In this document: positions 48,275 through 55,767 of the stretch, one piece after another
Position numbering within the stretch: position 1 is the first letter of the stretch
Layout: every line of letters begins with the position of its first letter
Source: Yersinia canariae
GTDB taxonomy: Bacteria; Pseudomonadota; Gammaproteobacteria; Enterobacterales; Enterobacteriaceae
DNA length: 64,000 bases
Direction: 5' to 3'
Assembly: GCF_009831415.1 (NCBI RefSeq)
Contig: NZ_CP043727.1
Span: forward strand, 2,790,001 to 2,854,000
The notes under the pieces: model-generated
What the model saw: the letters and a program-made list of their open reading frames with translations, nothing else
Databases searched by the model: none
Told to the model about the DNA's origin: nothing
Position numbers and translations under genes: made by a program

Positions 48275-49581
48275 AGTTTTTTCCTCTTTTGCGCAAGAGC
48301 CTGTAAATGCTGGGGCTGCAATACCACTTGCGGGCGAACCTGTCGTAATAATTCAGCCGCTGCCTGTGGTGTCGCAACGCGCCCTTGATCAAGTAACCAT
48401 GCCGCAATCACCAACGCGCTACGTGACATTCCCAGCGCACAATGAACCAGAACCGTCCCCTGTTGTTGATGCAATTGATTAAGCGCTGCGACAGCCAGCG
48501 CCAATTGTTGTTGATTAGGCACCACCAAATCCATTAACGGGCAGCATTGATAGGGTTTATTGCGGCTATAGCGGCTGCGGCAAAATTCTGCAGTGACATC
48601 CAACGCGCTAGCTTGTGATAGCGGCTGTCGCGGGTAACTGCCGATAAATACACCATCAATTACCTGTATTGCTTGCGGTAATTGGCGGGTAAACCCATAC
48701 ATCGATAGCCAAGCTCCGCATCGATATGGCCACAATAGCAGCCGGGCTGAAGGCGACATTCGGCCATCACGCCCTTTTTGGAATACACTCGGGCCGTAGC
48801 CACTATAACCCGCGGCTACGGCAAGTAGAGAAATTGCCGGCCACACCAATACATAGCCGCCGCCTCCCAGCCACCACGCCAATCCACCCGTCAGTAACGC
48901 CCCACTGCCGTACCAAAGCGCCAATTTCAAAGATGAGCGATGAGGGCGCTGCCAGTGCCAACCGCTATTGATGGGGATGAGATAACTGACAATCACTCCC
49001 GCAGCCAGGCCCGTAGCAATATCAATCACATGATGTTGCCAGGTGGCCAGAACAGATACTGCAATTAATGCAAACCAACCTGTCATTAGCCAGCGCAATA
49101 TTCCCTGGCAATGTGGCCAAAAACGCAGCCACAGTAACCAAGCGAGCATAATGTGTAATGACGGTGCCTGGTTATAAGGCAAATCAAACATTTCAAGTTG
49201 CTGAAATAGCCAGCCAAATGGCCCGTCAGTGACCGGGCGAACAAAGCTGAATTTGAGTGGAAACAGCAAAAAACCAAGACACGCCACCAGTGATGCCATG
49301 ATCAATCGAAGCGCATGACGCGTTTGTTCTCGCAATGAAGTACAGATAAATAACGACAAGCCATAAAGCAGGTCAATACTCCAATAGGGCACAATCGTCC
49401 AAGGCAGAAAAGGAATATGATGTTCCCAGCTATATACCACACTGCCCACCCCCGCGCGGCTGGCAGTGAAGTGATTGGTCTGGCCGTAACTGATAAAAAA
49501 CAGTGGGGCTAGCAGCAACAACCACAGCACGGCACGCCGCCAGAGTTGCTTGCGAGTTACCCTATTATCCCCCTCAGTCAT
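48268..49581 (-). CDS. ynbD: YnbD-like PAP2 plus dual-specificity phosphatase fusion
   Basis: 437 residues from the ATG at 49581; the frame opens 16 codons earlier but this Met fits the overlap with ynbC. About six membrane segments carry a PAP2/AUR1-like domain (APSLHIMLAWLLWLRF; WQHHVIDIATGLAAG), and the C-terminal ~130 residues form a dual-specificity/PTP domain with the P-loop HCALGMSR (His380, Cys381, Arg387). Two different phosphatase or transferase chemistries in one membrane protein suggest removal of phosphates from a lipid head group or lipid phosphate. It overlaps genes on both sides. Confidence 0.87.
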   Translation of the reverse strand: MTEGDNRVTRKQLWRRAVLWLLLLAPLFFISYGQTNHFTASRAGVGSVVYSWEHHIPFLPWTIVPYWSIDLLYGLSLFICTSLREQTRHALRLIMASLVACLGFLLFPLKFSFVRPVTDGPFGWLFQQLEMFDLPYNQAPSLHIMLAWLLWLRFWPHCQGILRWLMTGWFALIAVSVLATWQHHVIDIATGLAAGVIVSYLIPINSGWHWQRPHRSSLKLALWYGSGALLTGGLAWWLGGGGYVLVWPAISLLAVAAGYSGYGPSVFQKGRDGRMSPSARLLLWPYRCGAWLSMYGFTRQLPQAIQVIDGVFIGSYPRQPLSQASALDVTAEFCRSRYSRNKPYQCCPLMDLVVPNQQQLALAVAALNQLHQQQGTVLVHCALGMSRSALVIAAWLLDQGRVATPQAAAELLRQVRPQVVLQPQHLQALAQKRKKLC

Positions 49582-51337
49582 CAGCACGACGCACCGCCAG
49601 AGATACGGTGAAAATCCCCCATTCATCAATCAGTTGATGGCATTTATCAAATCCGGCCTGCTCAACCAAGGCATCCATTTCCCCCTGGCTACGTACCCGC
49701 ATTACCCACGGCTGCCCACCTTGATGACTGGTCAATGCACGAGCAATCATTTTAAGTTGTGGGTGCCACGGCTGGCCGGTGTAAACCAGCATTCCCCCCG
49801 CAGGAATTGCTGTGGCCAATCCCGCCAATGAGGACTGAATCAGGTTGTTTTGTGGGAATAGCTCATATAACCCGGAAACAATAGCCAGTGTGGGGTTCGG
49901 GGCCAAGTTCGCCAGTGAGTCCCGGTCAAACGCATCACCTTTTTCGAACCGCGCAACCTGTGCCAAATTGCGCTCTGCTATCATGGCTTGCCCTTTCTCC
50001 ACATTCAGATCGCTGTAATCACGCAGTAGAATTTGCTCAACATCATACTGGTCAGTCAGCGCATCCAATACATAGCGGCCGTGGCCTGCCGCGATATCAA
50101 CAATGCGCAGCGGCATGTTTTTATCACGCAATTGCTGAAGAGCCATTTGGATGGTTTGCTGCAAATGCACTTTGCGCATGCGAATACCGCGCCAGCCAAT
50201 ACTATTGAGGTATTGCTGGTCAATATACCGCCCCAGTTTGTTCTTGCCCTCTGGCTGATTGCGATAGACGTAATCCAGCGTACTGCCGGAGTCAAAACCG
50301 GTTTCGAACCCTAATCGCACGCCGGTGGCACTGCTGCCCAGCGTTTTCATACCGTAACGCAATGCGCTGTAGTACAAACCTTCAGGCGAATAGGGTTTCA
50401 GCGGCACTTGCAGCGCCCGATAGCAGTCCGCACTGGCACTCCAGCAATCCTCATAGCTGTAATTGTGAGCAGGTAATTGCTCGGTATACAGCCGCTCAAT
50501 AAAAACTCGCATCTTATCAAAAGCCAATTGGCGGTCTTTCTCACCTAACGTGTCATGATAAAAACCGGGCAAGACATGCTGTTCCTTCACCGGGCTACTC
50601 AGCCGTTGATAGAATTTCTGCTGCGGCGCGCGATGCACCACAAAATCATCACCGGAAATCAGTAATTGTGTCGGTAATGTAATCGCTGCGGCATCTTGCA
50701 CAATTCGGTCGGCAGCCCGATAAAGGTCCAGTAAGATATTGACCGCAATCGGGCGACTCACCAGCGGGTCAGTATCGAAACTGGCAACCCGCGCGGTGTC
50801 ATGAGTCAGGAACTTACCTTTTACATAAGATTTAACGTAAAACAGCCCGCGAAACCGCTGCATGAGCATTAATCCTGGGCGAGCAAACGGCACATACAGT
50901 TTCACCTTAAACGCCGGTGAGGCCAAAATCATGCCGCGAATTTTTGGAGCATAATCATGTACCCAAGTAGCAACCAGCACCGCCCCAACACTTTGGGCTA
51001 CCACCATAATATCCCGCAGTGGCACTTGGCTATCAGCACTAGCAAAACGGACAAACTCGTCAACATCTTGCACCGAACGCGCCAAACTTGGGCTATAACC
51101 TCTGGGGCCAGGTGATTGACCATGGCCACGCGCATCCCAGGCATAAAATGTGACATCGGGTAGCATCAACTCATCAACAATGCGCTGCAAACGCCCCGAA
51201 TGTTCATGACCACGATGAAACAACACTATCACTCGTTTTGCCGGCCCATGCTGAGCTGGCCAGCAACGGTAGAATAATGATGTCTTGTCACTGGTGATAA
51301 ATGTCAGTTCCTGAGCAACACGGTTTCCTTGAGTCAC
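49574..51337 (-). CDS. ynbC: YnbC-like alpha/beta-hydrolase plus methyltransferase fusion
   Basis: 587 residues. Residues about 1-290 are a monoglyceride-lipase-like alpha/beta hydrolase (FYAWDARGHGQSPGPRGY) with nucleophile elbow AQSVG (Ser116; the usual first Gly is Ala) and a C-terminal His in PGFYHDTLGE. Residues about 320-587 form a class I SAM methyltransferase (LRIVDIAAGHGRYVLDAL). No membrane span. The fusion matches E. coli YnbC in size. It probably acts on a lipid made by the same operon; whether it hydrolyses, transfers acyl groups or methylates the head group is not known. Its start overlaps the acyltransferase stop by 4 bases. Confidence 0.88.
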   Translation of the reverse strand: MTQGNRVAQELTFITSDKTSLFYRCWPAQHGPAKRVIVLFHRGHEHSGRLQRIVDELMLPDVTFYAWDARGHGQSPGPRGYSPSLARSVQDVDEFVRFASADSQVPLRDIMVVAQSVGAVLVATWVHDYAPKIRGMILASPAFKVKLYVPFARPGLMLMQRFRGLFYVKSYVKGKFLTHDTARVASFDTDPLVSRPIAVNILLDLYRAADRIVQDAAAITLPTQLLISGDDFVVHRAPQQKFYQRLSSPVKEQHVLPGFYHDTLGEKDRQLAFDKMRVFIERLYTEQLPAHNYSYEDCWSASADCYRALQVPLKPYSPEGLYYSALRYGMKTLGSSATGVRLGFETGFDSGSTLDYVYRNQPEGKNKLGRYIDQQYLNSIGWRGIRMRKVHLQQTIQMALQQLRDKNMPLRIVDIAAGHGRYVLDALTDQYDVEQILLRDYSDLNVEKGQAMIAERNLAQVARFEKGDAFDRDSLANLAPNPTLAIVSGLYELFPQNNLIQSSLAGLATAIPAGGMLVYTGQPWHPQLKMIARALTSHQGGQPWVMRVRSQGEMDALVEQAGFDKCHQLIDEWGIFTVSLAVRRADD

Positions 51338-51972
51338 GGCATTTTCCTTGTAGCGAGCTGTTGCAAAGTGATAAACCGTTGCTGTAATTCAGTGCGGAAT
51401 ATCTGTTTGTCATCATGAAAATAGATAGGTTTATCAACATAAATATCAATGAAGAATGGCACAGGAATACGCTGGCCTTTGCCCATCGCCCGCCCCAAAC
51501 CATGCATATACACCGGCGTTATTGGCGTGGTCGGAAACTGTCGGCTCAGATACCACAGACCCGATTTAAATTCGGAGAATTTTTCCGGTTCACCGCGCGT
51601 CCCTTCGGGGAACAAAATCACAATTTTGTTATTTGATAACGCCTCAATACACCCCGCCAGCGGGTCACTGCCCTTGCCTGCTCCACCGCGCGTCACCGGA
51701 ATAATGCCAATCACTTTAATCGCAAACCAGGCAATGGCGCGATTACGTAGAAAGTAGTCAGCAGCAGCCACCGGATGAACCTGCGATAAGGTCGAGAGAG
51801 GAAATAAGGTAAACAGCGTCAATATATCCAAATGGCTATTATGATTTGCCACCACAATTGCCGGCCCTTTGAGAGGTAACTGTTTTCGCTGCCAGACACA
51901 AACCCCCAGCCATACCAAAACTATCGGATACGCCACACACAACGTAAAAATCCAGCGCAATAGTCGGTTCAC
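51334..51972 (-). CDS. PlsC-like acyltransferase in the ynb-like operon
   Basis: 212 residues. One N-terminal membrane anchor (FTLCVAYPIVLVWLGVCVW), then the 1-acylglycerol-3-phosphate acyltransferase domain with NHNSHLD (H44-x4-D49) and FPEGTRGEP (Glu123, Gly, Thr, Arg126). It should acylate a lysophosphatidic acid-like or other lipid acceptor. It is inserted between the ynbB- and ynbC-like genes, 9 bases after ynbB; the E. coli ynbABCD set as I know it lacks this gene. It is distinct from housekeeping plsC, which would be expected elsewhere. Confidence 0.88.
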   Translation of the reverse strand: MNRLLRWIFTLCVAYPIVLVWLGVCVWQRKQLPLKGPAIVVANHNSHLDILTLFTLFPLSTLSQVHPVAAADYFLRNRAIAWFAIKVIGIIPVTRGGAGKGSDPLAGCIEALSNNKIVILFPEGTRGEPEKFSEFKSGLWYLSRQFPTTPITPVYMHGLGRAMGKGQRIPVPFFIDIYVDKPIYFHDDKQIFRTELQQRFITLQQLATRKMP

Positions 51973-51981
51973 GGCCAGCCC

Positions 51982-52902
51982 TTAATAGTAAAAATAGCGG
52001 ATAAAATGGAAGAACAGCGGCGCGGTATAGATGAGGGAGTCCAGGCGGTCAAGAATACCGCCGTGACCGGGCAATAACTTACCTGAATCTTTCACCCCAA
52101 GATCACGTTTAACAGCCGACATCACTACATCGCCACAAAAACCCGTCAGCCCGATCAGCAATCCAGCGAGCAGTGAAAAAGTGAGATTCATGGGTGTTAA
52201 TATCGGCCCCAAAATACCCGCTAAGACCATGGTTGTGGCCGCGCCCCCCAGTAATCCCGCCAGTGTTTTATTAGGGCTGACTGTCGGTGTCACTTTAATG
52301 CGGCCTAATGATTTCCCCCATAAATATTGAGCTATATCATTCAGTTCCGTCAGCGCCACCAGGAACACCACCAGCAAAGCCCCCTGCCCACCAATACCGC
52401 CGGGTAACACCATCAAAAATGCCACATGACTTAGGGCAAACACCGTGGTCATCAAGCCCCAATGCATATTCGATGCCGCATGTAAGAAGCCTTTGGTATC
52501 ACCAATCAGCACCATGCGCACCGGCAAGAACAAGAATGCATAAATCGGGATAAAAATAACGAACATGCCGTACCAGCCCATGCCAATCCACAGATAGTGA
52601 ACAGGAATAGCCAGATACATCCACAGCAAAGGAATGTTGTCAGAGCGACGAGTGGAAATCAGTGTTAAAAATTCTTTTAATGCCAGAAAACTGATAAAAC
52701 CGAAAATAACCAACGACAGCCATTTGGGGCTAACCATCGCCACGGCAAAGACAATAATAATCAGCCACCAACTGGTGATGCGCTGGCGTAACTCCAACCA
52801 GTCTTTTTCCGGATATCGCAGGATCAAAACAGTAATAATGATGCTGGCAATCACCAATAGACCAAAAATAACCGCCAAACTGATAGCCAATGTTGAGTTC
52901 AT
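51982..52902 (-). CDS. ynbB: YnbB-like CDP-diacylglycerol synthase (CdsA family)
   Basis: 306 residues with about eight membrane segments and the CdsA signature near the C-terminus (SAVKRDLGVKDSGKLLPGHG, then GILDRLDSL), including the conserved Lys-Arg-Asp and the Asp-Arg-Asp-Ser region. It should convert phosphatidate and CTP to CDP-diacylglycerol in the inner membrane. It resembles E. coli YnbB, a paralogue of essential CdsA. Only one base separates it from ynbA. Confidence 0.92.
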   Translation of the reverse strand: MNSTLAISLAVIFGLLVIASIIITVLILRYPEKDWLELRQRITSWWLIIIVFAVAMVSPKWLSLVIFGFISFLALKEFLTLISTRRSDNIPLLWMYLAIPVHYLWIGMGWYGMFVIFIPIYAFLFLPVRMVLIGDTKGFLHAASNMHWGLMTTVFALSHVAFLMVLPGGIGGQGALLVVFLVALTELNDIAQYLWGKSLGRIKVTPTVSPNKTLAGLLGGAATTMVLAGILGPILTPMNLTFSLLAGLLIGLTGFCGDVVMSAVKRDLGVKDSGKLLPGHGGILDRLDSLIYTAPLFFHFIRYFYY

Positions 52903-52903
52903 A

Positions 52904-53503
52904 TTATGCCTCTGACCTTAGCGCCGCTCGGCAGCGATTGATGCATGTCCACAGCAATAACACGGAGGCAAAACCGAACAACCATCCGGAATAAACCAAG
53001 GCCGTTGGCCACACGGCAATCGCCAGCCCATAAGCGCCAAACAATAGTGCTCGGTCACTTTTCCCTAATGGCCCCTGATATCCCCGTGGTCGGCCCAATG
53101 TTTGCGCCATTACCCCACAAAACTCGGTCAGTAAGGCCAAAAACACGGCCAATATCACCCATTCAGGATGCGCATAGGGAAGCAGAGCAAATGGCAGATA
53201 AAGCGCAATATCCGACACGACATCGCCAATCTCATTGAGTAAAGCCCCTAAACGCGACTGCTGGTTAAATTCCCGGGCCAGCATGCCATCAATAGCATTC
53301 AGTGCCATGCGGAAAAACAGGAACAAAGGGAGCAGGAGAAACATCATTCGTGTGGGATATATCGCCAATGCAAAACCGACGACCAGTGAAGCGACCATTG
53401 TAAACAAAGTGACCTGATTCGCGGTCACTCCTCGCTGATACAACCTAGTCAAACACGGGCGCAGCAGCGCCTGGAATCGCGGTTTAATATCATAAAGCGT
53501 CAT
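52904..53503 (-). CDS. ynbA: YnbA-like CDP-alcohol phosphatidyltransferase
   Basis: 199 residues, about six membrane segments, starting MTLYDIKPRFQALLRPCLTR. The CDP-alcohol phosphatidyltransferase motif is recognisable (IDGMLARE, then GALLNEIGD), but the first and third of the four canonical Asp residues are Asn. The second and fourth Asp and the Gly, Ala and Arg remain. It should transfer the phosphatidyl group from CDP-diacylglycerol to an alcohol acceptor that cannot be named. It heads the operon, 243 bases from the divergent-side neighbour; the promoter should lie in 53504-53745. Confidence 0.9.
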   Translation of the reverse strand: MTLYDIKPRFQALLRPCLTRLYQRGVTANQVTLFTMVASLVVGFALAIYPTRMMFLLLPLFLFFRMALNAIDGMLAREFNQQSRLGALLNEIGDVVSDIALYLPFALLPYAHPEWVILAVFLALLTEFCGVMAQTLGRPRGYQGPLGKSDRALLFGAYGLAIAVWPTALVYSGWLFGFASVLLLWTCINRCRAALRSEA

Positions 53504-53745
53504 AAATACACCTGTGTATTGACCCTGAAAATGTCAGCAGTTGCTTAATAGGTGGTTATTTAAATGATTCCACCGAAAATGATTCTGGAAAGGTATCACT
53601 TGTGGCCCGAGAGACCAACAGGAAAAGCAAGCAAGGAAAAATGCACACGATTGATTTGTAGGAATTTTCTGATGAACAGTAAGGTTTCTTTCGCCCGGCA
53701 ATAGTGTAGTTCACCGCAGCAATCAGCTCTGACACTAGACTGCCA

Positions 53746-54549
53746 TCACAGTGCCTGCTGCCCCTCAACTGTGGTACCGAAATCATCAATAATAGAGAAG
53801 AACACCGTTTTATTGACACCTGAGAGTTTTTCATTATTTTTCAATGGGATATCAACACTTTCTTTGGGCGGGACTACCGCGTCGACATTTAGGGCAATGT
53901 CCTCTTTTGGCTTGCTATTCTCTCCACCCAGCGCCAATGACAAGAAAGTTACATGAAAGGGGGTCGGGTTTGTCACACGTAACACATAACTGTTCCCTTT
54001 CGGCACTAATTGAAAAGCCAGTTTTTGCTCAACACCTTGTGCGCTGGCAGGAATACCCGCAGGCCGGTAAAAAAGTTTGAGACGTGAGCGAAATGCAATT
54101 TGCAGTTTATTCTGTTTTCCTCTGTCGCCCTCCACTTTGGGTGGAACCTCTAACACATTGAGCCAGAACATGGATTCACGATCGGGCAAAACATGACCGG
54201 CCTTGCCGGAGTAAAAAATACGAACCCATTGATTAGTATTTGCATTGAGGCGAAAAACAGGTGTCTCAATCACGAACGGCACCTTAATCTTGTCAGGCGA
54301 TTGATCCATCTCGGCCGTTTTATTATCGACCCACATTTGGATTAAGGCGGGTTGATCTCCTTTATTCAGAATCTGCACACTGCCAGAATTTTTGTCACCC
54401 GTCACAATCACACGTGTAAGGCCCATCGCCACGCCCGCTTGAGAGAAACTGCTCATCAGCAGCGCATTAAAAACCAAACCATAGACAATGCTACGCCGGA
54501 CAGTCACCCGGTGAATCACATGTAGGAAAAATGACGATAAACTTTTCAT
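53746..54549 (-). CDS. Fimbrial periplasmic chaperone (second of cluster 1)
   Basis: 267 residues, PapD family. An N-terminal hydrophobic export signal ends near FSQA; then the two Ig-like domains with the family stretch DRESMFWLNVLEVPPK and RSRLKLFYRP (pilin-anchoring Lys). The short F1-G1 loop is of the FGS type. It donates a beta strand to pilins in the periplasm. It is the last gene of the operon, 67 bases after the adhesin gene. A first chaperone is encoded earlier in the same operon (58433-59179), so this one may be dedicated to the adhesin or a minor pilin. Confidence 0.92.
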   Translation of the reverse strand: MKSLSSFFLHVIHRVTVRRSIVYGLVFNALLMSSFSQAGVAMGLTRVIVTGDKNSGSVQILNKGDQPALIQMWVDNKTAEMDQSPDKIKVPFVIETPVFRLNANTNQWVRIFYSGKAGHVLPDRESMFWLNVLEVPPKVEGDRGKQNKLQIAFRSRLKLFYRPAGIPASAQGVEQKLAFQLVPKGNSYVLRVTNPTPFHVTFLSLALGGENSKPKEDIALNVDAVVPPKESVDIPLKNNEKLSGVNKTVFFSIIDDFGTTVEGQQAL

Positions 54550-54616
54550 TTATGGGCCTGCGTCAGTGTATAAGTTCCCTTGATAACGAAACCGCTCCGT
54601 ACATCGTCGAATACCG

Positions 54617-55705
54617 TTACTTATAAATGAGCGTAAACGTGATAGCACTACTCACACTGCCCGCCGTCACCTGATTGCCCGTTTGATATAAACCGGCAAT
54701 CATTGGTACTTTATAATTTCCCAATGCTATCGATGAATCATAATCATCTAACTGATACACCGTGCCAAAGGTCACTGGAACAGTGTTGCCGCGTAGCAGT
54801 TGGATGCCAATCCCGGTTGCTGTGGATGTTGCATTGGTTGCGACGACCCCATTGGTGGCATCCAGCACCGGTGTTGTCGCAGCAAAACTGTAACCAATGC
54901 TACTCAACCCCGCAGGACACTGGTTAAACGCCAGATTGAAGGCTTTTCTTCCTGCCACGGAGCCGGGTCCGTTGAACTGACTAACACTGCTTTCTGGTAA
55001 GTTAACGTTCACATTCGGAGTGATACAAGTTCCGCCAGAAATAATACTGGAATTACCGGCTTTAAACTGGGCAATCATGTAAGTGAGATCCCCCGGTGCC
55101 GAAGCGCCATTATAAGTTTGCAGATGGCGCATATACATGGGGTCGAAGAGCGGGATAGCGCCGGCAGTCAATCCGGTGGTGGTTTTAATAAAACGTATCT
55201 GTACATCCACACCGATATAAAATCGGGTGCCAGTATAATTCACCGTTATGGATTCAGGGTGCGTTTGCTGCCCCCCCGCGTTGATGGTCAATGGTTGCCA
55301 ATCGGTTGTTTTACCATTGATGGTGTAGCGCCAGCGAGCCACATAGCCAAGGCCGGTTTTTACTACGGTATTGTAAACTGTGTAGGTTTTCCCATCGATA
55401 TTTACCGAACTGAGTGCGGAATACGGCGGATATCCCTGAACACTGAATTGTACCGGCTGCTGATAATTGCTGTTAGGGGCACAACTCCAGGCGGTAGCAT
55501 TCGGAGAACTAAACCAGCCCCCCAGAACATCCCCAACTTTACTGTCCCTGCCCATCTGAATCGTGGCTGAATCAAAATACTGATAATAACCACTATTTCG
55601 CGCGCAGTTCACATAAATGCCTTCCGCGCTGGCCGTACCCGCGTGAGCCAACAGATACAACGTCAAAATCACAAGGCAACGATTTGATTTTCTGAATAAT
55701 TTCAT
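54617..55705 (-). CDS. Two-domain fimbrial tip adhesin
   Basis: 361 residues from the ATG at 55705, chosen for its AAGGGG RBS and clean signal peptide (CLVILTLYLLAHAGTASA-EG). The N-terminal ~200 residues form a putative receptor-binding lectin domain with a Cys pair (VNCARNSGYYQYF; WSCAPNSNYQ). The C-terminal ~150 residues form a pilin domain (GTCITPNVNVNLPESSVSQF; end AITFTLIYK). The layout is that of FimH/PapG-type tip adhesins. It is encoded after the usher, as usual for adhesins. The receptor cannot be predicted; the lectin domain has many aromatic residues. Confidence 0.85.
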   Translation of the reverse strand: MKLFRKSNRCLVILTLYLLAHAGTASAEGIYVNCARNSGYYQYFDSATIQMGRDSKVGDVLGGWFSSPNATAWSCAPNSNYQQPVQFSVQGYPPYSALSSVNIDGKTYTVYNTVVKTGLGYVARWRYTINGKTTDWQPLTINAGGQQTHPESITVNYTGTRFYIGVDVQIRFIKTTTGLTAGAIPLFDPMYMRHLQTYNGASAPGDLTYMIAQFKAGNSSIISGGTCITPNVNVNLPESSVSQFNGPGSVAGRKAFNLAFNQCPAGLSSIGYSFAATTPVLDATNGVVATNATSTATGIGIQLLRGNTVPVTFGTVYQLDDYDSSIALGNYKVPMIAGLYQTGNQVTAGSVSSAITFTLIYK

Positions 55706-55767
55706 CACCGTGCCCCTTTTGATTAACAGTCGCGTAGCGCTCTGGAGCGCGCGATGGCGATAGACTC

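Noticed and set aside
53556..53834. 92-codon minus-strand frame overlapping the end of the fimbrial chaperone gene
   Set aside because: It overlaps the chaperone C-terminus in another frame and shows no protein-like pattern.
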